Assembly (NCBI RefSeq): GCF_001425785.1
Contig: NZ_LMDI01000008.1
Location: 39,255-103,254 of the forward strand
DNA from: Rhizobacter sp. Root1221
Lineage (GTDB): Bacteria; Pseudomonadota; Gammaproteobacteria; Burkholderiales; Burkholderiaceae_C
Direction: 5' to 3'
Length of the DNA: 64,000 bases
Part shown: positions 36,441-45,781 of the stretch, piece by piece
Layout: each line of letters opens with the position of its first letter
How positions within the stretch are numbered: the first letter of the stretch is position 1
Position numbers and translations under genes: made by a program
The notes under the pieces: model-generated
Told to the model about the DNA's origin: nothing
Database searches by the model: none
Seen by the model: the letters and a program-made list of their open reading frames with translations, nothing else

Positions 36441-39400
36441 ATGTGGTTCACCCGCGTCTCCATTGGCAACCCCGTCATGGCCACGATGGTCATGCTCGCG
36501 TTTGTCGTGCTGGGCCTCTTCAGCTACCAGCGCCTGTCCATCGACCAGTTCCCGAACGTCGATTTCCCCACCGTCGTGGTCGTGATGGACTATCCGGGCG
36601 CCTCGCCCGAGATCGTCGAAAGCGAAGTCACGAAGAAGGTCGAGGAGGCCGTCAACACGGTGGCCGGCATCAACGCGCTGACATCGCGTTCGTACGAAGG
36701 CACCTCGGTCGTCATCGTCGAATTCAACCTCGACGTGGACGGACGCAAGGCCGCCGACGACGTGCGCGAGAAGGTGAGCCTCATCCGTCCGCTGTTGCGC
36801 GACGAGGTCAAGGAACCGCGCATCTCGCGCTTCGACCCGCAGAGCGTGCCGATCTTCAACGTTGCCCTGCTGTCCACCGATGGCACGAAGACGGGCCAGG
36901 AGCTCACCAACTGGGGCACGCAGGTGCTGCAAAAGCGACTGGAGAACGTGCGTGGCGTGGGCGCGGTCACCATCGTTGGCGGCACCGCCCGCCAGATCAA
37001 CCTGTACCTGCGTCCGCCGGCCATGGAAGCGCTGGGCGTCAGCGTAGACCAGGTTCTTGCCGCGGTGCGCAGCGAGAACCAGGAGCTGCCCCTGGGCGCG
37101 ATCCAGTCGCTCGAGGAGGAGCGGACCGTCCAGATCAACGCCCGCATGAAGCGGCCCGAAGACTTCCGGGACATCGTCGTGGCCCGCAAGGGCGGCAACC
37201 CGATCCGCCTCTCCCAGGTGGCCGAGGTGGTGGACGGCCCGCAGGAGATCGAAAGCCTCGCGCTCTACAACGGACAGCGCACGGTGTTGCTCACGGTGCA
37301 GAAGTCGCAGGGCGAAAACACCATCGCGGTGGTGGACGGCCTGATGAAGGCCCTCGAAGGCGCGAAGAACGTGACGCCCCCCGGCATCAAGACCGAGGTG
37401 ATCCGCGACAACTCGCGCGCCATCCGCGTGTCGGTCGCCAACGTGAAACGCACGCTGATCGAAGGTGCCCTCCTCACCGTGCTGATCGTGTTCCTGTTCC
37501 TCAACTCGTGGCGATCCACGGTCATCACGGGTCTCACGCTGCCCATCGCGCTGATCGGCACCTTCCTGTTCATGTACGCGTTCGGCTTCACCATCAACAC
37601 CATCACGATGATGGCGCTGAGCCTGTGCGTGGGCCTGCTGATCGACGACGCGATCGTGGTGCGCGAGAACATCGTGCGCCACGTTCAGATGGGCAAGACC
37701 GCGCACCAGGCGGCCATCGACGGCACCAACGAGATCGGCCTCGCGGTGCTGGCCACCACCATGTCCATCGTGGCGGTGTTCCTGCCCATCGGTTTCATGG
37801 GCGGCATCGTGGGCAAGTTCTTCCACGAGTTCGGCGTCACCATCGTGGCCGCGGTGCTGATCTCCATGTTCGTCAGCTTCACGCTCGACCCGATGCTCTC
37901 GAGCGTGTGGCACGACCCGCAGGCCCACGGCGTTCACCGCGGCCCGCCGGTCACCCTGTACGACCGCACCATCGGCCGCGTCACCGGCATGTTCGACCGC
38001 TTCACCGAGTGGCTCGCCAGCCTGTACCAGGACATCCTCGGCTGGTCACTGAAGCACAAGCTCTCCACGTTGATGATCGCGCTGGCCACCTTCGTGGGCA
38101 GCTTCTTCCTGCTCCCGCTGGTGGGCGCCGAATTCATTCCGAAGGCGGACTTCTCCGAGACGCAGATCCACTTCTACACGCCGGTGGGGTCCGCGCTCGA
38201 ATTGACCGAAACCCGCGCGAAGCAGATCGACGGCGCGCTGCGGGCGATGCCCGAGGTGAACTTCACCGTGACCACCATCAACAGCGGCCAGTCGGCGGGC
38301 AAGATCTACGGCGCCGTGTACGTGCGCCTCGTGGACCGGGCCAAGCGCACCCGCGACCTGACGGCCATGACGGTGCCGCTGCGCGAGGCCATGGCCGGCA
38401 TTCCCGGCATCACGGTGACCAACATCGGCCCCACGGACCTCGGCGGCGGCAAGAGCCTGCAGTTTTCCATCCAGGGCAGCGACCTCGGGGAACTCGAGCG
38501 CCTGTCGAACCAGATCCTGCCGAAGCTGCGGGCCATCCCCGGCCTGACGGACCTCGACACCACGATGAAGCCGAACAAGCCCACGGTCGCCATCGACGTG
38601 CGGCGCGACGCGGCGTCCGACGTGGGCCTCAACGTGAACGCGCTGGCCAACAGCCTTCGCACGCTCGTGGCCGGCACCACCGCCGGCAACTGGCGCGCCC
38701 CGGACGGCGAGAACTACGACGTCAACGTGCGCCTGACACCCGGCAGCCGCGTGTCCATCGACGACCTGCAGCGCCTGCCCATCAACGTGGCCGCCGCCAG
38801 CGATGGGTCCCCGCGGGCCGTGCGCCTCTCGCAGGTGGCCGACGTGCGCGCCTCCACCGGACCGAACCAGATCAACCGGCGCGACATGAACCGCGAGATC
38901 AACGTGGACGCCAACGCGTTCGGCCGCAGCGCGGGCGACATTTCGGCGGACGTCCGCAAGGTGCTCGACAGCGTGGCCTGGCCGCCCGGCTACCGCTACA
39001 GCTTCGGTGGCTCCACGAAAAACATGAACGAGTCGTTCTCGTACGCGGTGGGGGCGCTCGCGCTGGCCATCGTGTTCATCTACATGATCCTTGCGAGCCA
39101 GTTCAAGAGCTTCCTGCAGCCCCTCGCCCTGATGAGTTCACTGCCGCTCACGCTCATCGGGGTGGTGCTCACGCTCCTCGTGTTCCGTTCCACGCTGAAC
39201 ATGTTCAGCGTCATCGGCATCGTGATGCTGATGGGCCTCGTGACCAAGAACGCCATCCTGCTGGTCGACTTCGCCATCCGGGCGCGCACAGGCGAACACG
39301 GAGACGCCCCGCTGCCACGCGAGCAGGCCCTGCTGATGGCCGCGAAGGTTCGGCTGCGCCCGATCCTGATGACCACGCTCGCCATGATCTTCGGCATGGT

Positions 39401-39602
39401 GCCGCTCGCGTTCGCGATGTCCGAGGGGTCGGAACAGCGCGCGCCGATGGGCCAGGCCGTGATCGGCGGGGTCATCACGTCGTCGCTGCTCACGCTGGTG
39501 GTGGTGCCGGTGATCTATTGCTACCTCGACGACCTGGCCGCCTGGGCCTCACGCAAGTTCCGCGGCACCCGCGCGCCGGCGGATGCGGTGCCGGCCAAAT
39601 AA
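36441..39602 (+). CDS. RND multidrug efflux transporter (HAE1 type)
   Basis: A 1053-residue proton-driven pump with twelve helices and two large periplasmic loops. It starts [21 protein letters not shown]. Helix 4 carries the proton-relay aspartates in [16 protein letters not shown], and helix 11 has [19 protein letters not shown]. Length and motifs fit HAE1 pumps such as MdtB/MdtC. The substrate cannot be read from sequence. Regulated by the upstream TetR. Confidence 0.94.
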   Translation: MWFTRVSIGNPVMATMVMLAFVVLGLFSYQRLSIDQFPNVDFPTVVVVMDYPGASPEIVESEVTKKVEEAVNTVAGINALTSRSYEGTSVVIVEFNLDVDGRKAADDVREKVSLIRPLLRDEVKEPRISRFDPQSVPIFNVALLSTDGTKTGQELTNWGTQVLQKRLENVRGVGAVTIVGGTARQINLYLRPPAMEALGVSVDQVLAAVRSENQELPLGAIQSLEEERTVQINARMKRPEDFRDIVVARKGGNPIRLSQVAEVVDGPQEIESLALYNGQRTVLLTVQKSQGENTIAVVDGLMKALEGAKNVTPPGIKTEVIRDNSRAIRVSVANVKRTLIEGALLTVLIVFLFLNSWRSTVITGLTLPIALIGTFLFMYAFGFTINTITMMALSLCVGLLIDDAIVVRENIVRHVQMGKTAHQAAIDGTNEIGLAVLATTMSIVAVFLPIGFMGGIVGKFFHEFGVTIVAAVLISMFVSFTLDPMLSSVWHDPQAHGVHRGPPVTLYDRTIGRVTGMFDRFTEWLASLYQDILGWSLKHKLSTLMIALATFVGSFFLLPLVGAEFIPKADFSETQIHFYTPVGSALELTETRAKQIDGALRAMPEVNFTVTTINSGQSAGKIYGAVYVRLVDRAKRTRDLTAMTVPLREAMAGIPGITVTNIGPTDLGGGKSLQFSIQGSDLGELERLSNQILPKLRAIPGLTDLDTTMKPNKPTVAIDVRRDAASDVGLNVNALANSLRTLVAGTTAGNWRAPDGENYDVNVRLTPGSRVSIDDLQRLPINVAAASDGSPRAVRLSQVADVRASTGPNQINRRDMNREINVDANAFGRSAGDISADVRKVLDSVAWPPGYRYSFGGSTKNMNESFSYAVGALALAIVFIYMILASQFKSFLQPLALMSSLPLTLIGVVLTLLVFRSTLNMFSVIGIVMLMGLVTKNAILLVDFAIRARTGEHGDAPLPREQALLMAAKVRLRPILMTTLAMIFGMVPLAFAMSEGSEQRAPMGQAVIGGVITSSLLTLVVVPVIYCYLDDLAAWASRKFRGTRAPADAVPAK

Positions 39603-39647
39603 AATGAGTGCCTTTTCCCGTCTGCTTTCGCCCCAAGGATCCAAGCC

Positions 39648-40301
39648 ATGAGCATCGAACAAGCCCGTTTCAACATGATCGAACAGCAGATCCGGCCCTG
39701 GGACGTCCTGGACCAGGGTGTGCTGTCCCTGCTGGCCGTGGTCAAGCGCGAGGACTTCGTGCCCGCCGAACACCGCGGCATGGCGTTCTTCGACACCGAG
39801 GTGCCGCTCGGCCACGGCCAGTTCATGCTGGCCCCGAAGGTCGAGGGCCGCTTCCTGCAGGAACTCGACGTGCGCCGCCACGAGCGGGTGCTGGAGATCG
39901 GCGCCGGCTCCGGCTATATGGCCGCGCTGCTGTCGCACAAGGCCCGCGAGGTCGTTTCGGTCGACATCGAACCCTCCCTCGTGAAGCTCGCACTCGACAA
40001 CCTGCGCCGCGCGGACATCACGAACGTCAGCGTGCTCGAGGCCGACGCCTCGAAGGGCCTGCCCACGCCCGGGCCGTTCGACGTGATCGTGCTGTCCGGC
40101 TCGGTCGCCGCCGTGCCGAAGGCCCTGCTCACCGAACTGAAGGTGGGCGGCCGCCTGATCGCCATCGTGGGCCAGGAGCCGGTCATGCGCGCCACCATCG
40201 TCACCCGCGTGGGCGAGCAGGACTTCCGCCACGTCGAGGTGTTCGACACCGTGGCCCCGCGCCTGTCGGGCTTCGGCGAACCCTCGCGTTTTTCGTTCTG
40301 A
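39648..40301 (+). CDS. Protein-L-isoaspartate O-methyltransferase family protein
   Basis: A 217-residue SAM-dependent methyltransferase of the PCMT family. The N-terminus (ARFNMIEQQIRPWDVLDQGV) differs from canonical Pcm and is typical of the variant found before tolC in Burkholderiales. The SAM site is VLEIGAGSGYMAALLS near residue 82. Isoaspartate repair is the family role, but this variant may act on another substrate. It is followed after 7 bases by a rhodanese gene. Confidence 0.85.
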   Translation: MSIEQARFNMIEQQIRPWDVLDQGVLSLLAVVKREDFVPAEHRGMAFFDTEVPLGHGQFMLAPKVEGRFLQELDVRRHERVLEIGAGSGYMAALLSHKAREVVSVDIEPSLVKLALDNLRRADITNVSVLEADASKGLPTPGPFDVIVLSGSVAAVPKALLTELKVGGRLIAIVGQEPVMRATIVTRVGEQDFRHVEVFDTVAPRLSGFGEPSRFSF

Positions 40302-40308
40302 GCGCGCC

Positions 40309-40647
40309 ATGCAACAAGTGAGCGTCAAGGACCTGCCCGCGCTCGTCGCCTCGTTCGAGGCCGGCGCCCGGCCCATCGTGCTCGACGTGCGCGAGCCGTG
40401 GGAAGTGCAGGCCGCGTCGCTCGCGCTCCACGGCGCGCCCACCGTGTGCATCCCGATGAACGAGGTGCCCGGCCGGCTGGCCGAGCTGGACGTGGCCCAG
40501 CCGGTGCTGAGCCTGTGCCACCACGGCATGCGCAGCCTGCAGGTGGCGGCGTTCCTCGAGCGCCAGGGTTTCGGGCAGGTGTTCAACATCGCAGGTGGCA
40601 TCGACGCCTGGTCGCGCGAGGTGGATGCCTCGGTCCCGCTCTACTGA
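40309..40647 (+). CDS. Rhodanese-like sulfurtransferase
   Basis: A 112-residue single-domain rhodanese. The active-site loop is CHHGMRS with the catalytic cysteine in VLSLCHHGMRSLQVAAFL, and the N-terminal motif is IVLDVREPWEVQ. Cytoplasmic. It lies between the PCM-like gene and tolC, an order conserved in many Burkholderiales. The physiological sulfur acceptor is unknown. Confidence 0.92.
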   Translation: MQQVSVKDLPALVASFEAGARPIVLDVREPWEVQAASLALHGAPTVCIPMNEVPGRLAELDVAQPVLSLCHHGMRSLQVAAFLERQGFGQVFNIAGGIDAWSREVDASVPLY

Positions 40648-40670
40648 TTTCTGTCCCCCAAGGAACCCCC

Positions 40671-42011
40671 ATGTCCTTCTTCTCTCCCAACCGCTTGGGC
40701 CTGGCCTGCGCCCTGGCCTTCGCCGCCGTGGCGCCGGTGCAGGCCCAAAGCCTCGCCGAACTGTTCGACGTGGCCCGCGGCTACGACGCCACGTACCTCG
40801 CGGCACGTGCGCTGGCCGATTCGGCCCAGTACCGCGTGGCCCAGGCGCGCGCAGGCCTGCGGCCGTCGGTGGGGTTGACGGCGGACTACAAGCGCACCGA
40901 GCAGAACGCGCTGCAGGACGTGGACGCGCGCGGCCCGTCGGCCACCCTCTCAGGCAGGCAGCCGCTCTTCAACCGCAGCACGAGCGTGACGATCGAACAG
41001 GCCGAACGATCGGCGGACGTGTCGGCGACGGACCTGCAGACCGCCGAGCAGGAACTGATCGTGCGCGTGGCGCAGACCTACTTCGACGTGCTGGCCGCGC
41101 AGGACACGCTGGGCAGCGCCCGGGCCGGCAAGTCGGCCATCGCCGAGCAGCTCGCGTCGGCCAAGCGCAACTTCGAGGTGGGCACCGCCACCATCACCGA
41201 CACGCGTGAAGCCCAGGCCCGCTTCGACCTCAGCACGGCCCAGGAGATCGCCGCCGAGAACGACCTGCGCATCAAGCGCCTGGCGCTCGACCAGCTCGTG
41301 GGCCGCACGGGCGTCGAACCGCGGCCACTGGCCACGCCAGTGGCCCTGCCCCCGCCGGCGCCCGACAGCGTGGAGGCCTGGGTAAGCCAGACCGACACCG
41401 CGCCGTCGATCCGCAAGGCGCAGCTGGGCTACGACATCGCCAAGCTCGAGACCGAGAAGGCCCAGGCCGGCCACCTGCCCACCGTGGACCTCGATGCCGC
41501 GTACGGCCGCGGCCGCACCAACCAGACGTCGGTGACGCCCACCGCCATCGGGCCCAGCACCGTGAACTACAACGGCTCCACCACCCAGTCGAGCATCGGC
41601 ATCACGCTGAGGGTGCCGCTGTTCGCGGGATTCTCCGTGCAGAACCGCGTGAAGGAAACCCTCGCACTGGAAGAGCAGTCGCGCAACAACCTGGATGCGG
41701 CGCGCCGCACCGTGGCGCAGGCCACCCGCACGGCATTCTTCGGCGTGCAATCAGGCCAGGCGCAGGTGAAGGCACTCGAAGCCGCGGAATCGTCGAGCCA
41801 GCTCGCGCTGGAAGCCACGCAGCTGGGCTACAAGGTGGGCGTGCGCGTGAACCTCGACGTGCTCAATGCGCAGACCCAGCTGTACTCCACGCAGCGCGAC
41901 CTGGCGAAGGCCCGGTACGACGTGATCGTCAACAGCCTGCGCCTGCGCCAGGCGGCCGGTCAGCTGCAGCCGGCGGACATCAGCGCCGCGAACCAGCTGC
42001 TGGCCCCTTAA
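40671..42011 (+). CDS. tolC: TolC-family outer-membrane channel
   Basis: A 446-residue outer-membrane efflux protein with a signal peptide (GLACALAFAAVAPVQAQ, cleavage near residue 26) and two outer-membrane efflux repeats. Coiled segments are RVAQARAGLRPSVGLTADYK and YKVGVRVNLDVLNAQTQLYS. It provides the exit duct for type I secretion and RND pumps and probably partners the RND pump upstream. Its stop codon overlaps that of the convergent waaA (shared TTAA). Confidence 0.92.
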   Translation: MSFFSPNRLGLACALAFAAVAPVQAQSLAELFDVARGYDATYLAARALADSAQYRVAQARAGLRPSVGLTADYKRTEQNALQDVDARGPSATLSGRQPLFNRSTSVTIEQAERSADVSATDLQTAEQELIVRVAQTYFDVLAAQDTLGSARAGKSAIAEQLASAKRNFEVGTATITDTREAQARFDLSTAQEIAAENDLRIKRLALDQLVGRTGVEPRPLATPVALPPPAPDSVEAWVSQTDTAPSIRKAQLGYDIAKLETEKAQAGHLPTVDLDAAYGRGRTNQTSVTPTAIGPSTVNYNGSTTQSSIGITLRVPLFAGFSVQNRVKETLALEEQSRNNLDAARRTVAQATRTAFFGVQSGQAQVKALEAAESSSQLALEATQLGYKVGVRVNLDVLNAQTQLYSTQRDLAKARYDVIVNSLRLRQAAGQLQPADISAANQLLAP

Positions 42012-43297
42012 GCCGGTTTCAGCAGCGGCACGATGCGCCCGGCCATGCGCCGGGCGGCACCCTGGTGGGCCGCCGCGAACGCGAGCGCATTGGCCGCGAA
42101 CGTGTCGCGTTGGCCCGCCACGAGCAGGTCGGCCGCACGGGCCACGCCCTCGTCGATGCCGGCCACGCGCAACGCCGCCCCGGCGGCAAGCGACAGCTCC
42201 GCCGCCTCGGCGAAGTTGAACGTGTGCGGCCCCATCACCACGGGGCACCCGCACGCGGCCGCCTCGATCAGGTTCTGCCCGCCGAGGGGCGCGAAACTGC
42301 CTCCCAGCAAGGCCACGTCGGCCAGGCCGTAGTACATCGGCATCTCGCGCATCGAGTCGCCGAGCCACACGTCGGCGGCCAGTGCCTCGTCGGTGGGGAT
42401 GGTTGTCCACGACGAACGCCGTGCCAGGCGCAACCCCGCAGCCTTCACCATGGCGGCCACCTCGTCGAACCGCTGCGGGTGCCGCGGCACGATCAGCAGC
42501 AACCCGCGCCGGCGGGCCGGCAGCGCCTGCCACGCCTGCAGCAAGCCGGGTTCCTCGCCCTCGCGCGTGGACGTGCCCAGCATCACCGGCCGGCCGAGCT
42601 GCGCTCGCCACACCTGGCCGCGCTGCAGCAGGTCGGGGTCGATGAGCATGTCGAACTTCAGGTTGCCGCAGACGTCCACATCAGGGACACCGGCCTGGCG
42701 CAACCGGGCGGCGTCGGCATGGGTTTGCGCCAGCGCCACGTGCAACGAGCGGACGGCCGGACCCAGCAGCGCGCTGAAACGCTGGCCCCGGCGCGCACTC
42801 TTCTCGCTGAGCCGGGCGTTCGCCAGAACCATGGGAACACCCGCCTTCCGGGCCGCGTGGAGCACGTTCGGCCAGATCTCGGTTTCCATCAGCACACCGG
42901 CGGCCGGCCGGAAATGCGCGAGAAAGCGGCGGCAGGCCCCGGGGGTATCGAACGGCAGCCAGGTGTGCTGGTCACCGTCACGCAGCAGGGCCTTGCCGGC
43001 CTCGAAGCCGGTGGCGGTGCCGTTGGTGAGCAGCAGCCGCACCCCGGGATACTGCACCCGCAGCGCATCGGCCAGCGCCTGCGCCGCCCGCGTTTCGCCG
43101 AGCGACACCGCGTGCAACCACAATGCCCCGGGTACAACCGGCGCCGGGCCATAGAACCCGAACCGCTCGCGCAAGGCGTGGCGATAGGCGGGTTCGACAC
43201 GCCCGCGCCACAACAGCTTGCCCAGGTAGGCCGGAGCGATGAGGCGCAACAACGCCGAATACGCGCCGCGCGCGGCACCCGCCTGCCAGCCGCTCAT
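42008..43297 (-). CDS. waaA: 3-deoxy-D-manno-octulosonic acid (Kdo) transferase
   Basis: A 429-residue GT-B glycosyltransferase attaching Kdo to lipid A. Visible are LWLHAVSLGETRAAQALADAL, with the conserved Glu base, ETEIWPNVL near residue 125, and GGSFAPLGGQNLIEAAACGCPVV in the donor domain. The start MSGWQAGAARGAYS at 43297 overlaps the waaC stop by four bases; the longer frame lacks homology. It acts at the inner face of the inner membrane. Confidence 0.94.
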   Translation of the reverse strand: MSGWQAGAARGAYSALLRLIAPAYLGKLLWRGRVEPAYRHALRERFGFYGPAPVVPGALWLHAVSLGETRAAQALADALRVQYPGVRLLLTNGTATGFEAGKALLRDGDQHTWLPFDTPGACRRFLAHFRPAAGVLMETEIWPNVLHAARKAGVPMVLANARLSEKSARRGQRFSALLGPAVRSLHVALAQTHADAARLRQAGVPDVDVCGNLKFDMLIDPDLLQRGQVWRAQLGRPVMLGTSTREGEEPGLLQAWQALPARRRGLLLIVPRHPQRFDEVAAMVKAAGLRLARRSSWTTIPTDEALAADVWLGDSMREMPMYYGLADVALLGGSFAPLGGQNLIEAAACGCPVVMGPHTFNFAEAAELSLAAGAALRVAGIDEGVARAADLLVAGQRDTFAANALAFAAAHQGAARRMAGRIVPLLKPA

Positions 43298-44265
43298 GAA
43301 CGGCCGGCCCGCCGCACGACTTGCCACGCGGCCCACACGAGGTCGACCTCGGGCGTGGGATCGCGTTCGAGCGAGGCTTGGTGGCGGTGCCCGTGGGACA
43401 CCTGCGGACCCGTGCGCCACGCGGTGGGAAAGTTGTAGAGCTGGACGTGGGGCAGGTCGAGGGCCACGGCGATGTGGCTCAGGCCGCTGTCCACACCGAT
43501 CACGCCTTGCGTGCCGCCCATGCGGTCGACCAGATCATCGAGCGACATGGCGGGCCACACGCTCGCCTGCGGGCCGATCTCGCGGGCCAGGCGTTCGGCC
43601 CGTTCCCGTTCGGCGTCCCCGGCATGGGGCAGCACGATCGAGAAGCCGGACGACACACACCGGCGCCCGAACTGCACCCAATTGGCTTCGGGCCACAGCT
43701 TGTCGTCGCGCGACGTGCCGTGCACGAACACCAGCGTGGGCACCGCGCAGCGGGCGCCGTTCGATTGCAGGCCGAACACCGGTGGCCCCTGCACCGTGTA
43801 GCCGAGGGCCTTGGCGGCCAGCACGCGCGAGCGGTCCAGCGCGTGGATGTGCCGGGTGACCGGAACGGCCACATCGGCCAGCCAGCGGGCCGGGGCTTCA
43901 TAGCTGGAGCCATCGGTGCGATTCGCCAGGCCGTAGCGCATGCCGCGGGCAAGGCGGGCCACGACGGCCGACTTGGTGAGGCCTTGCAGGTCGATCACCG
44001 CGTCGTAGTGGTGCGCCTGCAGCGACGCCTTGAACGCACGCCATTCGGTGCGCACCGCACGCGTCCACCACGCCTTGCGCCAGCGGCGCTGCGCGCATTC
44101 GAACACCTCGCCGATGCCCTTGACACGCCGCACGAGCGGCGCGAAACCCGGCTCGACCACCCAGTCGACGACCGCACCGGGGTGGGCCGCCTGGATGTCG
44201 TGCACGACGGGCATCGCGTGAACGACGTCCCCCAGCGATGAGAGTTTGACGAGGAGGACGCGCAC
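43294..44265 (-). CDS. waaC: Lipopolysaccharide heptosyltransferase I
   Basis: A 323-residue GT9-family enzyme adding the first heptose to Kdo2-lipid A. It begins MRVLLVKLSSLGDVVHAMPVV, the hallmark, and ends with a donor-binding segment containing GVIGVDSGLSHIAVAL. It is four bases overlapped with waaA and 5 bases from the phosphomannomutase gene, forming an LPS-core operon on the minus strand. Confidence 0.95.
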   Translation of the reverse strand: MRVLLVKLSSLGDVVHAMPVVHDIQAAHPGAVVDWVVEPGFAPLVRRVKGIGEVFECAQRRWRKAWWTRAVRTEWRAFKASLQAHHYDAVIDLQGLTKSAVVARLARGMRYGLANRTDGSSYEAPARWLADVAVPVTRHIHALDRSRVLAAKALGYTVQGPPVFGLQSNGARCAVPTLVFVHGTSRDDKLWPEANWVQFGRRCVSSGFSIVLPHAGDAERERAERLAREIGPQASVWPAMSLDDLVDRMGGTQGVIGVDSGLSHIAVALDLPHVQLYNFPTAWRTGPQVSHGHRHQASLERDPTPEVDLVWAAWQVVRRAGRS

Positions 44266-44270
44266 AGGGC

Positions 44271-45662
44271 TCAGTGGGCCGCAGCGGCCACCTGGGCGTC
44301 GGGTTTGACCTTGCGCAACGCGTCCATGAACTGCCCCTCGATGCGGTGGAGGGCTTCCGCGGTGTGGCCTTCGAAGCGCATCACCAGCACCGGCGTCGTG
44401 TTCGACGACCGGATCAGCCCGAAACCATCATCGTACTCTGCCCGCAGGCCGTCGATCGTGATGATCTCGTTCGCCCCCGGAAACTCCGCCGTGTCGAGCA
44501 ACTTCTGCACGACCTGGCGGGGTTCGCCTTCGGCACACGCCACGTTCAGCTCGGGCGTGTTGTAGCTGGACGGCAACGCGTCGAGCACCTCGCTCGGGTT
44601 GTCCGAGCGCGACAGGATCTCGAGCAGCCGGGCTGCCGTGTACGTGGCGTCGTCGAACCCGTACCAGCGTTCGCTGAAGAAGATGTGGCCGCTCATCTCG
44701 CCGGCGAGCGGTGCCTTCGTTTCCTTCAGCTTGGCCTTCACGAGCGAGTGGCCGGTGTTCCACATCAGCGGCTTGCCACCGGCCTCGCGGATCACCGGGG
44801 CCAGGCGCTGCGTGCACTTGACGTCGTAGATGATGGTGGCGCCCTTGTTGCGCTTGAGCACGTCGGTGGCGAACAGCATCAGCTGGCGGTCCGGGTAGAT
44901 GATGTTGCCGTCCTTCGTGACCACGCCCAGGCGGTCGCCGTCGCCGTCGAACGCGAGGCCGATCTCGGCGTCGCCCTCTTTCACGGCACGGATCAGGTCG
45001 GCGAGGTTCTCGGGCTTGCTGGGGTCGGGGTGGTGGTTCGGGAAGTCGCCGTCCACCTCGGAGTACAGCTCGGTCACGTCGCAACCCAGCGCGCGCAGGA
45101 TGCCGGGCGCCGACGCGCCGGGAATGCCGTTGCCGGAGTCGACCACGATCTTCATGCGGCGCGCGAGACGGCAGTCGCTCGTGATGCGGTGGCTGTACTC
45201 GGACACGATGTCCATCCCGGCCGACCGGCCGGTGCCCTGCAGGTAGTCTTCCTGCTCGATGCGCTGGCGCAGCGCCTGGATTTCGTCGCCATAGATGGCA
45301 CGGCCGGCCAGCACCATCTTGAAGCCGTTGTAGTCCTTGGGGTTGTGGCTGCCCGTGACCTGGATGCCGCTGTTGCAGCCGTGCTGGCCGCGGGTGGCGG
45401 CCACGTAGTAGAGCATCGGGGTGGTCACGGCGCCGATGTCCACCACGTCGAGGCCGGTGGAGGCCAGGCCGCGCACGAGTGCTGCCACGAGGGACGGGCC
45501 CGACAGCCGGCCGTCACGTCCCACCGCCACCGCCTTCTCGCCTGCCGTGATGGCGGCGCTGCCGAATGCGCGGCCGAGGTGCTCGGCAAACGCTTCGTCG
45601 ATCGTCTTGCCCACGATGCCGCGGATGTCGTAGGCTTTGAAGTTGGACGCGGTGACTTGCAT
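44271..45662 (-). CDS. Phosphomannomutase/phosphoglucomutase
   Basis: A 463-residue alpha-D-phosphohexomutase interconverting hexose 1- and 6-phosphates for LPS and exopolysaccharide precursors. The phosphoserine loop is QVTGSHNPKDYNGFK, the metal-binding loop is AFDGDGDRLGV, and the sugar-binding loop is GEMSGHIFFSERW. The start MQVTASNFKAYDIRG at 45662 follows GGAGAA. AlgC-like (PMM/PGM). Transcribed divergently from the repair gene beyond 45,782. Confidence 0.94.
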   Translation of the reverse strand: MQVTASNFKAYDIRGIVGKTIDEAFAEHLGRAFGSAAITAGEKAVAVGRDGRLSGPSLVAALVRGLASTGLDVVDIGAVTTPMLYYVAATRGQHGCNSGIQVTGSHNPKDYNGFKMVLAGRAIYGDEIQALRQRIEQEDYLQGTGRSAGMDIVSEYSHRITSDCRLARRMKIVVDSGNGIPGASAPGILRALGCDVTELYSEVDGDFPNHHPDPSKPENLADLIRAVKEGDAEIGLAFDGDGDRLGVVTKDGNIIYPDRQLMLFATDVLKRNKGATIIYDVKCTQRLAPVIREAGGKPLMWNTGHSLVKAKLKETKAPLAGEMSGHIFFSERWYGFDDATYTAARLLEILSRSDNPSEVLDALPSSYNTPELNVACAEGEPRQVVQKLLDTAEFPGANEIITIDGLRAEYDDGFGLIRSSNTTPVLVMRFEGHTAEALHRIEGQFMDALRKVKPDAQVAAAAH

Positions 45663-45781
45663 GCTGGGGTGTTCTCCGTGAAGGTTGCGGGATTGTAGGG
45701 AGGCAAAGCGCTTTTTTTCGGGCATCGGGACGTGTCCGGAAACGGCGAGTTCGATGCAATCGCCGTGCCGATAATGCACCC

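Noticed and set aside
36197..39607. Alternative plus-strand frame of 1136 codons across the RND pump
   Set aside because: Overlaps the HAE1 pump gene in another frame; the translation is Arg/Gly/His-rich without any motif.
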